This document shows, piece by piece, positions 41,553 to 51,163 of a DNA stretch of 64,000 bases. This DNA is from Streptomyces sp. NRRL S-350 (GTDB lineage: Bacteria; Actinomycetota; Actinomycetes; Streptomycetales; Streptomycetaceae). A program made the position numbers and the translations under genes. The notes under the pieces were generated by a model. The model was not told the origin of the DNA. It saw only the letters and a program-made list of their open reading frames with translations, and did no database searches. Positions within the stretch are counted from its first letter, which is position 1. Each line of letters starts with the position of its first letter. The stretch is from NCBI RefSeq assembly GCF_000719705.1, contig NZ_JOHO01000029.1, positions 19,976 to 83,975 on the forward strand, in the 5' to 3' direction.

Positions 41553-42518
41553 GTGACCGACACCCGTCCCACCACGGCCGACCTCGTCGCCGCCGTGCCC
41601 GGGCTGGCCCCGTACCTGCGGCCCGCCACCCTGCTCCACCCGTACGCCGCGGCACCCGAGCCGCAGGCGAGCCGGATCGGCGGCCCCGCCCTGTGGCCGG
41701 CCGGCGAGCCCTGGCCGCACTGCACCGCCGGGCACCTGGCCGACGAGTACCAGGACGTCTCCGCGGCCGACCGGGAGACCTGGGAGGGCATCGACCGGGC
41801 GCTGTGCGGACGGACCCTGGCCGGCGGCCCCGCACACGTCCTCACCGCGGAGGAGGCCGCCGAGCAGCGCCGGATCATGGGCGACGCCCACTCCCTCGAC
41901 CTGGTCAACTGGCGCACCCACCGGATGGTCCCCGAGCAACCCGCCGCCCGGACCGCCCTGATACCGCTGGTGCACCTGCGCGCCGAGGACGCCCCGCACC
42001 TGCCCTGGCCGGAGGGCACGGACCGGCTCCAGGTGCTCTGGTGCCCCAACGACCACGACGACCTCCAGGACCCGCGCTACTACCACGGTCCGAACGTCGA
42101 ACTCCACTGGCAGCGCGCCGCCGACCTCGCCCCGGCCGCTCCCCCGGCGCCCCGGCGCCGCGACGACAGCTACCTGCCGACCCCGTGCGCGGTGCGCCCC
42201 GAACAGATCGCGGACCTGCCGGACCGGGACGAGCTGCCCGATGAACTCCACACCGCCGCCGAGGAGTTCGCGCAACGGCACGGCATCGAGTACCACCGCT
42301 TCCTGGCCTGCGCGGAGGGCTGGAAGGTCGGCGGCTGGCCGTCCTGGCGCTCCACCGACCTGATCCCGGTCGACTGCGGCTGCGGCGCGCGGATGGTCCA
42401 CCTGCTCACCGTGGACAGCGGCCTGGCCCCGGACGTGTCGGTCGGACGGTTCGGGGAGCTGCACGTCTTCGTCTGCCCGACGGACCTCGCGCACCCGGTG
42501 GGACTGGACCTGCAGTAG
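41553..42518 (+). CDS. DUF1963-like protein
   Basis: 321 residues, no signal peptide. SRIGGPALWPAGEPWPHC matches the DUF1963 (YwqG-type) pattern S-x-I-G-G-x-P-x-x-P-x-G-x-x-W-P, and CGCGARMVHLLTVDSG with VFVCPTDLAHPVGLDLQ resemble its cysteine-bearing end. GTG start seven bases after TAGGCT (41540-41545), so it is probably leaderless. Function unknown. Confidence 0.7.
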   Translation: MTDTRPTTADLVAAVPGLAPYLRPATLLHPYAAAPEPQASRIGGPALWPAGEPWPHCTAGHLADEYQDVSAADRETWEGIDRALCGRTLAGGPAHVLTAEEAAEQRRIMGDAHSLDLVNWRTHRMVPEQPAARTALIPLVHLRAEDAPHLPWPEGTDRLQVLWCPNDHDDLQDPRYYHGPNVELHWQRAADLAPAAPPAPRRRDDSYLPTPCAVRPEQIADLPDRDELPDELHTAAEEFAQRHGIEYHRFLACAEGWKVGGWPSWRSTDLIPVDCGCGARMVHLLTVDSGLAPDVSVGRFGELHVFVCPTDLAHPVGLDLQ

Positions 42519-42535
42519 GCGCCGCCAGACCGGAG

Positions 42536-42667
42536 CAGGTCAGGTCAGGTCGGGTCGGGTAGGAGCCGGTCGGGTCGGGTCGGGCCAGGTCCGGTAAGAG
42601 CCGGTGAGGTCAGGTCAGGTCAGGTCAGGTCAGGTCGGGCCGGGTAGGAGCGGGTCAGGTCAGGTCG
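42536..42667 (+). repeat. Pentanucleotide tandem repeat (GGTCA/GGTCG)
   Basis: About 130 bp of degenerate GGTCA and GGTCG units, with the cleanest run at 42607-42635. It fills the gap between the convergent DUF1963-like and GNAT genes and extends into the GNAT coding end, where it supplies the last residues. Confidence 0.9.
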
Positions 42668-43119
42668 AGCCGGCAGACCTGCCGGGAACCGCCCTCCGGG
42701 CCCGGGGCGGCGGCCTCGGCCGGGGTGAAGCCCAGCCGTTCGTAGAACACCCGGGTGCCGCTCGCCACCGTGCCCGGATGGTCCGGGCCGAAGGTCACCA
42801 CCTCGACGGTGGCCGGGGCCCGGACGTCGTGGCGGCGCAGCGCGTCCGCGACCAGCTCCCGGCCGACGCCCGTGCGCCGGGCGCGTTCGGCGACGACGAG
42901 CCAGTGCAGGTGGTGCAGCGGCGGCCTGTTGCCGAAGAGCAGACCCCCGAGGGGCCCCTCGTCGTCCTCGGCCAGCGTGGCCGTCCCGCGGTCGATGCTC
43001 CGGCCCACCGCACGGTGGAAGCCCGGATCGGCAACCATCGGGCCGAACCAGTGTTCGACCTCGGCGGCGAGGGCGAGGAAGCCGGGCAGGTCCGCGCGGC
43101 GGGCGAGGCGTACGGTCAT
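42655..43119 (-). CDS. GNAT N-acetyltransferase
   Basis: 154 residues. The acetyl-CoA site is LVVAERARRTGVGRELVADAL; the end has ASGTRVFYERLGFTPAE. The start MTVRLARRADL at 43119 is usual for this fold. The C-terminal DLT codons come from the repeat tract. Substrate unknown. Confidence 0.85.
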   Translation of the reverse strand: MTVRLARRADLPGFLALAAEVEHWFGPMVADPGFHRAVGRSIDRGTATLAEDDEGPLGGLLFGNRPPLHHLHWLVVAERARRTGVGRELVADALRRHDVRAPATVEVVTFGPDHPGTVASGTRVFYERLGFTPAEAAAPGPEGGSRQVCRLDLT

Positions 43120-43176
43120 CCGGGCAGTGTGCCAGTCCAAGCGGGGCGGGCACGGCGAGCGGCGGGCCCGGGTCGG

Positions 43177-43878
43177 CTAGCGGGCGGGCCAGCGCGGGTC
43201 GACCACCGCCTGCGGGTCCTTGCCACGGCGCAGCCAGTCCTGCAGGCCCTCCGCCCAGTCCCGGTACCAGTCGACCTGTCGCCGGTGCAGCTCGGCCGGC
43301 GCCACCGACCCCACCTCGGCCGGGTAGCGGTCGGCCAGCGCGACGGCGACCCGGACGGCCGCCAGTGCGTCACTGCCCGCCTCGTGCGCGTCCGTCAGCT
43401 CCACCCCGTACACCTCGCAGACCCGCTGCAGGGTGCGCGAGCCCTTGCGGTACTTGTCCACGGCCCGGTCGATCACCAGGGCGTCCAGCACCGGTCCGAC
43501 CGGCCCGCCCAGGCGCTGGGCGAGGGTCGCCAGCCCGTACCGGCGCAGCTCGGCGTCGAGCAGCGACAGGTCGAACGGCGCGTTGAACGCCACCACGGGC
43601 CGCCCGGCCGCGATCCGCCCGCACAGGGCGGCGGCTATCTCCTCCACCGCCTCCTTCGCCGGCCGGCCCTTGCCGCGTGCCACCTCGTCCCCGATCCCGT
43701 GGATCGCCTCCGCCTCGGCGGGTATCGGCACCCCGGGGTCGAGCAGCCAGTGCGCGGCCCCCGCCCGGGCGGCCCCGACGGTGTCCACGAGCGCGGCCGT
43801 GACGATGCGGTCCACGGCCGGGTCGGTGCCCGTGGTCTCCAGGTCGAAGCCGACCAGTGGCTGCTGCCACCAGCTCAT
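43177..43878 (-). CDS. DnaQ-like 3'-5' exonuclease (DEDDh)
   Basis: 233 residues. ExoI VGFDLETTGTDP, ExoII VVAFNAPFDLSLLD and ExoIII DAHEAGSDALAA with the catalytic His and Asp form the DEDDh site. Several streptomycete genomes carry such stand-alone proofreading-type exonucleases. It has no polymerase neighbour. Its role is probably DNA or RNA 3'-end trimming. Confidence 0.92.
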   Translation of the reverse strand: MSWWQQPLVGFDLETTGTDPAVDRIVTAALVDTVGAARAGAAHWLLDPGVPIPAEAEAIHGIGDEVARGKGRPAKEAVEEIAAALCGRIAAGRPVVAFNAPFDLSLLDAELRRYGLATLAQRLGGPVGPVLDALVIDRAVDKYRKGSRTLQRVCEVYGVELTDAHEAGSDALAAVRVAVALADRYPAEVGSVAPAELHRRQVDWYRDWAEGLQDWLRRGKDPQAVVDPRWPAR

Positions 43879-44103
43879 CAGGTGTGTCCTTCCGTCCTAC
43901 CGCTCGAAACAGCCCCCATCATCACCCGCCCCACCGACAACCCGGCTTCCGGGGCGCCCGCTCCCCCGGACGACGGGCCCGACGCAGGCCCCCGGCCCGG
44001 GGGGCGAGCCGCCCCGGAGTACCGTCCCCGGCCTTCTCTGCCCCGTTCCGGCCGGACGAGTCGCATCCGCTGCGGACGATCGGAGAGATCCACGTCACCC
44101 GGC

Positions 44104-44140
44104 CGCCCGGCCGGGTGCGCCCGGTGCGCCCGGCCGGGCG
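44104..44140 (-). terminator. 12-bp hairpin in a 273-bp gap
   Basis: CGCCCGGCCGGG (44104-44115) pairs exactly with 44129-44140 around a 13-nt loop, just past the stop of the next GNAT gene. The remaining gap (43879-44103) shows nothing else. Confidence 0.7.
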
Positions 44141-44151
44141 CCGTCACCGCG

Positions 44152-44649
44152 TCAGGTGACGGCCGGTTCGGTTCCGGCGACCGGTTCGGTGTTCGCGGCC
44201 GGCACCGGGCGGTACAGGTGGACGTCGACCGGGTCCTGGTGGACGACGGTGAAGCCGTGCCGCTCGTACAGCCGCCGGGCGGCGCTGCCCTGGAGGACGA
44301 CGAGGTGCACGGGCTCCCCGGCCGCGTCGGCGTCGGCGAGCAGGTGGCGCAGGACGGCGGTGCCGAGGCCGCGCCCCTGCAGGCGGGGGGCGAGGTAGAA
44401 CAGTTCCAGGTGGCGTCCGCCCCGATCGTCGGGGCGGACGGTGACGGAGCCCGCGAACTGCCCCTCGACCAGCAGCACGGACGTGAACTCGGTGGAGAAG
44501 GAGTCCCGTACGCGGCGGCGGGAGCGCTCCGGGTCCCAGCGGCCGAGGCGTTCCAGATCGGCGCGCATGACCTGGTCCTTGAGGTCGCAGATCGCTTCGA
44601 GGCGGTCGGTGCCGGCGGGTTCGAGGGTCCAGGCGGGGAGGTTGTTCAC
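44152..44649 (-). CDS. GNAT N-acetyltransferase
   Basis: 165 residues. LFYLAPRLQGRGLGTAVLRHLL is the acetyl-CoA loop and GSAARRLYERHGFTVV the C-terminal helix-strand. GTG start at 44649 (VNNLPAWTLEPAGTDRLE). It lies 86 bases downstream of the HEPN gene on the same strand and may be co-transcribed. Confidence 0.85.
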   Translation of the reverse strand: MNNLPAWTLEPAGTDRLEAICDLKDQVMRADLERLGRWDPERSRRRVRDSFSTEFTSVLLVEGQFAGSVTVRPDDRGGRHLELFYLAPRLQGRGLGTAVLRHLLADADAAGEPVHLVVLQGSAARRLYERHGFTVVHQDPVDVHLYRPVPAANTEPVAGTEPAVT

Positions 44650-44735
44650 GGGTCGCAGTCTTGCAGCGCCCGCACCGCCCTGACCAGCGGTTTTCTCGGG
44701 ATGCGGGACCGAGGGGGCGGCCTGGGGAGGCGGCT

Positions 44736-46010
44736 TCAGGACACCGGCCGGGAGTCCCCCCAGATCCCCTCGAACTCCTCGCGGTAGACCTCCAGCAGCC
44801 CGGCCTCGGTGCCGCCGGGCTGCTGGCCGGCGCCGCCGCGCAGCACCAGGGCCGGGGACTCCATGCCGCGGGCGCGGCGCAGGTAGGGCTGGACGACGCC
44901 GAGGTCGCGGCTCTGTCGGCGGCCGGCGGCCTGTCCGGTGGTCCGGGGGCCTTCGACCAGGTAGGCGGTGAAGCGCGGGGTCTCGTCGAACACCCGGATC
45001 TCGAAGCCGCCCTGGTCCCGCAGCCGGGCCCGCACCCGGCGCACGTGCATGATGTTCATCTCGATGGAGCGCGACAGCTCGCCGCGGCCGAGGCCGAGTT
45101 CGCGTTCGCGGCGGCGCACCGCGCTGCTCGCCGGGTTGAGGAAGAGCAGCCGTACCCGGCAGCCCTCGCCGGCGAGCCGCACCAGCCGCTTGCCGGTGTA
45201 GTTCTGGCAGAGCATGCCGAGGCCGATGCCGAGGGCGTCCAGCCGTCGGGCGCCGTCCAGCAGGTCCTCCACCGGCAGGTCGCGCTGCAGCCGGACCCGG
45301 TCGGCGTGCACCGCGACCACGTCCGCGTACCGGCCGGCCACCAGGGACTCCACCACGTCGGCGGGCACGCCGCCGGCGCCGCCGTCCAGGACGGCCAGCA
45401 GCCGGGCGGCGGCCCGCTCGGTCTGGGCCAGGACGGTCTGGGTGAGCACCCGGTTGCGGGAGACGACGTGCCGGGCCACTTCCAGTTCGTCCAGGGCGAG
45501 CTCGATCTCGCGCCGGTCGGCCAGGTAGGGCTCGAAGCAGGGCCAGTGCTGCACCATCAGTTCGCGCAGTTGGGGCAGGGTGAGGAAGACCAGCGGGTCG
45601 TCGTCGGCCGGGTCGAGCAGGTAGCCCTTGCGGCGGCTGACCTCGCGCACGGCGCCGGCCCGGTGGGCCCACTCCTCGCCGGCCGGTCCGGCGGCGGCGG
45701 TGACCCAGTCCTCGCCGTGGGCGGGGGCGTAGATGGGGTGGAGCACTTCGTCCACGAGGGAGCGCAGGCGCTGCTCGACGAGGTTGAGCCAGACGTAGGC
45801 GCGGCCGGAGAGCCGCACCCGCTGGTAGGCCTCCTCCCACTCGCCGGCCGACCAGGCCAGTGCGGGTATCTCCACCGGTCCGCTCTGGGCGGGCAGCAGC
45901 GCGCGGCCGGTCAGGGTGGGGCGCATGACGACCGTGGGCGCCTCGCTGCGGCCCGCGCCCCGGTGGGGGCCGTCGGGCCCGGCGCCACGGCCGCCCGCGG
46001 GGAACACCAT
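44736..46010 (-). CDS. SAV2148-family HEPN-domain protein
   Basis: 424 residues. I recognise the streptomycete SAV2148 family from long identical blocks: AYVWLNLVEQRLRSLVDEVLHPIY, REVSRRKGYLLDPADDDPLVFLTLPQLRELMVQHWPCFEPY and VRLLFLNPASSAV. The N-terminal part is annotated as HEPN-like in this family; HEPN domains are often RNases, with R-x4-6-H motifs. The C-terminal part (CRVRLLFLNP ... FTAYLVEG ... YLRRARGMESPALVLR) resembles the phospholipase-D-like sensor ends found on some XRE regulators. GAGGTGG before the ATG supports the start. It is divergent from glgX. Function unproven. Confidence 0.85.
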   Translation of the reverse strand: MVFPAGGRGAGPDGPHRGAGRSEAPTVVMRPTLTGRALLPAQSGPVEIPALAWSAGEWEEAYQRVRLSGRAYVWLNLVEQRLRSLVDEVLHPIYAPAHGEDWVTAAAGPAGEEWAHRAGAVREVSRRKGYLLDPADDDPLVFLTLPQLRELMVQHWPCFEPYLADRREIELALDELEVARHVVSRNRVLTQTVLAQTERAAARLLAVLDGGAGGVPADVVESLVAGRYADVVAVHADRVRLQRDLPVEDLLDGARRLDALGIGLGMLCQNYTGKRLVRLAGEGCRVRLLFLNPASSAVRRRERELGLGRGELSRSIEMNIMHVRRVRARLRDQGGFEIRVFDETPRFTAYLVEGPRTTGQAAGRRQSRDLGVVQPYLRRARGMESPALVLRGGAGQQPGGTEAGLLEVYREEFEGIWGDSRPVS

Positions 46011-46448
46011 GCGCCACCTCGTCTGCTGTGCTGCGTCTGCTTGCTGCGGCCGACCCCCGCGGGTGCGGGGACCGTTGACTGTCCGTCGGGCGTCCGCCGG
46101 TCGGCCGGGGCGGTCGGACGATCAAGGGTACTGCCCGCCGCGAGCCGCCCGCAGCCGGATGGCCGAGGGCTGCCGCCGCGGTGCGGAGCCGTTCCCGCCC
46201 CCACCACCGGCACCACTCTTCACAGGAATGCCCCCCGGACACTCGTTCGGACTAACCCGGGCCGGTTCTCCCGGCCGCCGGGGAAGGGCTCGGGAAGTAT
46301 GCGGGCTGTGCCGTGCGTCACGGCGCGCGAGCACCGCACATGCCCGGCCGCCCGGCCGGGAAGAAGAGCGACCGGGTCCAGGCACAATGTCGGGCTTATT
46401 GTCGGACTACATGTCAGTTCCGGTCTGCAGTAAGGAAGTTGAGGAGTC
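46011..46448. other. Divergent intergenic region, 438 bp
   Basis: It holds the promoters of the HEPN gene (minus) and glgX (plus). The last 70 bases before glgX are less GC-rich (around 46385-46440, with ATTGTCGGACTACATGTCAG), a likely promoter site. I see no ORF, RNA gene or strong hairpin. Confidence 0.5.
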
Positions 46449-48596
46449 ATGCAGGTCTGGCCCGGTACGCCCTACCCGCTCGGCGCCACGTACGACGGGG
46501 CCGGCACGAACTTCGCGGTGTTCTCCGAGAGCGCCGACCGCATCGAGCTGTGCCTGATCGGCGAGGACGGCTCCGAGACGGCCGTCGAACTGCGCGAGAC
46601 GGACGCCTTCGTCCGGCACGCCTACCTCCCGGGCATCCAGCCCGGCCAGCGCTACGGCTTCCGCGTGCACGGCCCGTACAACCCCGGTCTGGGCCAGCGG
46701 CACAACAGCGCCAAGCTGCTCCTGGACCCGTACGCCAAGGCCATGAGCGGGAACATCGACTGGGACGAGTCGGTCTACGGCTACCACTTCGGCGCCCCCG
46801 AGCGGCGCAACGACCTCGACTCCGCCCCGCACACCATGCACTCGGTGGTGATCAACCCGTACTTCGACTGGGGCACCGACCGGCCACCGCGCACCGACTA
46901 CCACCGCACCGTCATCTACGAGGCCCACGTCAAGGGCCTCACCCGGCTGCACCCGGGCATCCCCGAGGAGATCCGCGGCACCTACGCGGGCCTGGCCCAC
47001 CCGGCCGTCATCGAGCACCTGGCCAAGCTCGGCGTCACCGCGATCGAGCTGATGCCGGTGCACCAGTTCGTCCGCGACCACCGGCTGCGCGACCTCGGCC
47101 TGGCCAACTACTGGGGCTACAACACCATCGGCTTCTTCGCCCCGCACTCCTCCTACTCCTCCACCGGCGACCGCGGCCAGCAGGTGCAGGAGTTCAAGTC
47201 GATGGTCAAGGCGCTGCACGCGGCCGGGATCGAGGTGATCCTCGACGTCGTCTACAACCACACCGCCGAGGGCAACCACCTCGGCCCGACGCTCTCGCTG
47301 CGCGGCCTGGACAACGTCTCCTACTACCGCCTCGCCCAGGACCAGCGGTTCTACGAGGACACCACCGGCACCGGCAACAGCCTGCTGATGCGCAGCCCGC
47401 ACGTGCTCCAGCTGATCATGGACTCGCTGCGCTACTGGGTCACCGAGATGCACGTCGACGGCTTCCGGTTCGACCTCGCCGCCACGCTCGCCCGGCAGTT
47501 CCACGAGGTCGACCGGCTCTCCTCGTTCTTCGACCTCGTCCAGCAGGACCCGGTGGTCTCCCAGGCGAAGCTCATCGCCGAGCCGTGGGACCTCGGCGAG
47601 GGCGGCTACCAGGTCGGCAACTTCCCGCCCCTGTGGACGGAGTGGAACGGCATGTACCGGGACACCGTGCGCGACCTGTGGCGCGGGGAGAACGCCACCC
47701 TCGCCGAGTTCGGCTCCCGCCTCACCGGCTCCTCCGACCTCTACCAGGACGACGGCCGCCGCCCGATCGCCTCCATCAACTTCGTGACCTGCCACGACGG
47801 CTTCACCCTGCGCGACCTCGTCTCCTACAACGAGAAGCACAACGAGGCCAACGGCGAGGACAACCGGGACGGCGAAGCCTTCAACCGCTCGTGGAACTGC
47901 GGCGTCGAGGGCCCCACCACCGACCCGGCGATCGAGGAACTGCGGGCCCGCCAGCAGCGCAACTTCATCGCCACCCTGATGCTCTCCCAGGGCGTGCCGA
48001 TGCTCTCCCACGGCGACGAACTCGGCCGCACCCAGCTGGGCAACAACAACACCTACTGCCAGGACAACGAACTCACCTGGGTGCACTGGCCCGAGGACGA
48101 CGGGCCGCAGGCGCGGCTGCTGGAGTTCACCCAGGGGATGATCTGGCTGCGCCGCGACCACCCGGTGTTCCGGCGCCGGCGCTTCTTCCACGGGCGGCCG
48201 GTGTCCGGGCGGCCCGGCACGGGGGCACCCGCCTCCAGCGGCTTCGACGACCTCACCGACATCGCCTGGTTCACCCCGACCGGCGAGGAGATGACCAAGC
48301 GCAACTGGGGCGCCAGCTACGCCAAGTCGCTGACCGTCTTCCTCAACGGCTACGCGATCTCCGAACCGGACCGGCGCGGCGGGCGGATCGTCGACGACTC
48401 GTTCCTGCTGATGTTCAACGCGCACTTCGAGCCGCTGGAGTTCACCGTGCCCGCAGGCCACGGCCAGGAGTGGCAGGTCGTGGTCGACACCGCGCAGCCC
48501 CGGCTGCCCGCCCCCGGCACCGGCGCGCGGGCGAAGGCGGGCGACGCGCTGTGGCTCACCGACCGCTCGTTGATGGTGCTGCAACGACCGGCGTAG
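46449..48596 (+). CDS. glgX: Glycogen debranching enzyme GlgX
   Basis: 715 residues, GH13 isoamylase type. N-terminal CBM48 (PLGATYDGAGTNFAVFSESADRIELCL), then the barrel: VILDVVYNHTAEG, nucleophile Asp in VDGFRFDLA, acid/base Glu in LIAEPWD and the third carboxylate in NFVTCHDGFTL. It removes alpha-1,6 branches from glycogen, giving linear malto-oligosaccharides that TreY and TreZ then use. GAGGAG before the ATG. It leads a three-gene trehalose unit. Confidence 0.96.
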   Translation: MQVWPGTPYPLGATYDGAGTNFAVFSESADRIELCLIGEDGSETAVELRETDAFVRHAYLPGIQPGQRYGFRVHGPYNPGLGQRHNSAKLLLDPYAKAMSGNIDWDESVYGYHFGAPERRNDLDSAPHTMHSVVINPYFDWGTDRPPRTDYHRTVIYEAHVKGLTRLHPGIPEEIRGTYAGLAHPAVIEHLAKLGVTAIELMPVHQFVRDHRLRDLGLANYWGYNTIGFFAPHSSYSSTGDRGQQVQEFKSMVKALHAAGIEVILDVVYNHTAEGNHLGPTLSLRGLDNVSYYRLAQDQRFYEDTTGTGNSLLMRSPHVLQLIMDSLRYWVTEMHVDGFRFDLAATLARQFHEVDRLSSFFDLVQQDPVVSQAKLIAEPWDLGEGGYQVGNFPPLWTEWNGMYRDTVRDLWRGENATLAEFGSRLTGSSDLYQDDGRRPIASINFVTCHDGFTLRDLVSYNEKHNEANGEDNRDGEAFNRSWNCGVEGPTTDPAIEELRARQQRNFIATLMLSQGVPMLSHGDELGRTQLGNNNTYCQDNELTWVHWPEDDGPQARLLEFTQGMIWLRRDHPVFRRRRFFHGRPVSGRPGTGAPASSGFDDLTDIAWFTPTGEEMTKRNWGASYAKSLTVFLNGYAISEPDRRGGRIVDDSFLLMFNAHFEPLEFTVPAGHGQEWQVVVDTAQPRLPAPGTGARAKAGDALWLTDRSLMVLQRPA

Positions 48597-48703
48597 CGGC
48601 CGGTGCGGCGGCCGGCGTGGCGGCCGCCCGCGAACGGGGGCGGTCACCTGTTCGGGTCAACAGCGGGTCTTGGCGGCGGGCTCCCGCGGGTACCTATGGA
48701 GCT

Positions 48704-51163
48704 ATGACCTCCGCCGCCGAGAACGCGCAGCCCCACCCGGCCGCCGCCGTCCCGACCGCGAGTTACCGCCTCCAGCTCCAACCCGGCTTCACCCTGCGCG
48801 ACGCCACCGCCGCCGTCCCCTACCTGGCCGCCCTCGGCGTCTCCCACCTGCACCTGTCCCCGCTGCTGGAGGCCACCCCCGGCTCCACCCACGGCTACGA
48901 CACCGTCGACCACACCCGGATCAGCGAGCAGCTCGGCGGCGAGGCGGCATTGCGTGCCCTCGCCGCCGAAGCACACCGGCACGGCCTGCGGCTGATCGCC
49001 GACGTGGTGCCCAACCACATGGCCGTGCCCGTCCCCGAACGGCTCAACCGGCCGCTCTGGCAGGTCCTGCGCGACGGGCCCGACTCGCCGTACGCGCGCT
49101 GGTTCGACATCGACTGGGCCGCCCAGCCCGGCCCCGCCGACGCCCCCGGGCGCGGGCGGGTCCTGCTGCCGCTGCTCGGCGACCGGCTCGGCGCCGTCCT
49201 GGACCAGCTCACCGTCGACGGCGACGTCCTGCGCTACCACCGGCACGAGCTGCCGCTGCGCCCCGGCACGGAGGGCCTGCCGCTGCCCGAACTGCTCACC
49301 CGCCAGTGGTACCGGCTCGCCTGGTGGCGCCTGGCCCGCACCGAACTCAACTACCGGCGCTTCTTCACCGTCAACGAGCTGATCGCCCTGCGCGTCGAGG
49401 ACCCGGAGGTGTTCGACGCCACCCACGCCGTACTGCTCCGGCTGCACGCCGACGGCGTCCTGGACGGCTTCCGGATCGACCACCCGGACGGCCTCGCCGA
49501 CCCGCTCGGCTACCTGCGCCGCCTCGCAACGGCCACCGGCGGGGCGTACGTCGTCGTCGAGAAGATCCTCACCGGCGAGGAGCGGCTGCCCGAGGACTGG
49601 CCGGTCGCCGGCACCACCGGCTACGACGCGCTGCGCCGGATCGACGGCGTGCTCACCGACCACGCGGGCGCCTGCCGACTGGCCGGAGCGTACGAGTCCT
49701 TCCTGCGCGGCCCCGACCGGCGCGGCGGCCCGCCCCGCGACCTGTGCGAGGACCCGCACCCGGCGGTCGCCGCCGCCCGGCGCGGGCGGGCCGAGATGAC
49801 CGGCCCGGACGGTGAGCTCGCCGCCGAGGTGGAGCGGCTGGTGCGGATCGCGCTGCGGATCGGCGCCGCGGAGCCCGCGCACGCCGACCACTCGCCCCGG
49901 CAGCTGTACGCGGCGATCGGCCGGCTGCTCACCGGCTACCCCGCGTACCGGCCCTACGCGCGCCCCGGCGAAGCCGTGCCCACGGCCTCCCGGCAGCAGC
50001 TGCGGGCGGCCCTGGACGGCTCCGCCGACCCGACCGACCGGCTGGTGGCCGCGCTGGCCCTCGGCGAGTCCGGGCGCGGGGCGGACCACGACGAGTTCTG
50101 CGTGCGCTTCGCCCAGACCGCGGCCGCGGTCGCCGCCAAGGGCGTCGAGGACACCGCCTTCTACCGCTGGAACGCGCTGCCCGGCCTCAACGAGGTCGGC
50201 GGCGAGCCCGCCCGGCCCGGCCTGCACCCGGCCGCGTTCCACGACTGGTGCCGCCGGCAGGAGCACACCTGGCCGCACGGCATGACGGTGCTCTCCACCC
50301 ACGACACCAAGCGCAGCGCCGACGCCCGCGCCCGGCTCGCCGTCCTCGCCGAGCAGCCCGACGCCTGGGCCGCCGAGGCCGCCGCCTGGTCCACCGCCGC
50401 CGGGCCCGCCGCGCCCGCCCTCGACCGGGACGCCGACTGGCTGCTCTGGCACACCCTCGTCGCCGCCTGGCCGATCACCCCGGACCGGCTGGTCGCCGCC
50501 CTGCTCAAGGCCGCCCGCGAGGCCAAGCTGCACACCTCCTGGACGACGACCGACCCGCGCTACGAGCAGGCCCTGGAGGACCGGGCCCGCGCCGCCTACG
50601 GCAACCCCGGGCTGCTCCCCCGGATCGAGGGCCGCGTGCACGCGCTCGCCCCGTACGCCCGCTCCAACACCCTCGCCGCCGCGCTGCTGCACCTCACCGT
50701 GCCGGGCGTGCCGGACCTCTACCAGGGCAGCGAGGAACCGCTGTACACCCTCGTCGACCCGGACAACCGGGGCGTGGTGGACCTCGGCGCGCTCGCCGTC
50801 CGGCTCACCGACTCGGCCGCCCGGCGACCCGGCGACCTCGCCCGCGAGAAGCTGCACCTCACCACCACCGCCCTGCACCTGCGCCGCGCCCGCCCGCTCG
50901 GCCCGTACCGGCCGCTGACCGCCGCGGGCCCCGCCGGCGACCACCTGCTGGCCTTCGCCCGGGGAGACGACGTGGTCACCGCCGTCACCCGGCTGCCGTA
51001 CGGGCTGGAGCGGGCGGGCGGCTGGCGGGACACCGTGCTGGAGCTGCCCGCGGGCGGCCCGTGGACGGACGAGCTGACCCTGCGGAGCCACCCCGCGGGG
51101 CCGGTGCCGGTGGCGGATCTGCTGGCCGCCTCCCCGGTGGCGCTGCTGACGAGGAGGGGCTGA
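48704..51163 (+). CDS. treY: Malto-oligosyltrehalose synthase TreY
   Basis: 819 residues. It converts the reducing-end alpha-1,4 bond of maltodextrin to alpha,alpha-1,1. The start ASYRLQLQPGFTLRDATAAVPYLAALG, LLEATPGSTHGYD, IADVVPNHM, LDGFRIDHPDGLADP and VVEKILTGEERLP, and the late MTVLSTHDTKRSADARARL are all typical. The ATG follows TACCTA by 7 bases, so it may also be read from its own leaderless mRNA. The stop overlaps treZ by one base (TGATG). Confidence 0.96.
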   Translation: MTSAAENAQPHPAAAVPTASYRLQLQPGFTLRDATAAVPYLAALGVSHLHLSPLLEATPGSTHGYDTVDHTRISEQLGGEAALRALAAEAHRHGLRLIADVVPNHMAVPVPERLNRPLWQVLRDGPDSPYARWFDIDWAAQPGPADAPGRGRVLLPLLGDRLGAVLDQLTVDGDVLRYHRHELPLRPGTEGLPLPELLTRQWYRLAWWRLARTELNYRRFFTVNELIALRVEDPEVFDATHAVLLRLHADGVLDGFRIDHPDGLADPLGYLRRLATATGGAYVVVEKILTGEERLPEDWPVAGTTGYDALRRIDGVLTDHAGACRLAGAYESFLRGPDRRGGPPRDLCEDPHPAVAAARRGRAEMTGPDGELAAEVERLVRIALRIGAAEPAHADHSPRQLYAAIGRLLTGYPAYRPYARPGEAVPTASRQQLRAALDGSADPTDRLVAALALGESGRGADHDEFCVRFAQTAAAVAAKGVEDTAFYRWNALPGLNEVGGEPARPGLHPAAFHDWCRRQEHTWPHGMTVLSTHDTKRSADARARLAVLAEQPDAWAAEAAAWSTAAGPAAPALDRDADWLLWHTLVAAWPITPDRLVAALLKAAREAKLHTSWTTTDPRYEQALEDRARAAYGNPGLLPRIEGRVHALAPYARSNTLAAALLHLTVPGVPDLYQGSEEPLYTLVDPDNRGVVDLGALAVRLTDSAARRPGDLAREKLHLTTTALHLRRARPLGPYRPLTAAGPAGDHLLAFARGDDVVTAVTRLPYGLERAGGWRDTVLELPAGGPWTDELTLRSHPAGPVPVADLLAASPVALLTRRG

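Noticed and set aside
46313..51163. A 1616-residue open frame spanning glgX and treY
   Set aside because: Its first half is a wrong-frame reading of glgX, rich in Arg/Pro; only the part after 48704 is a real protein (TreY).
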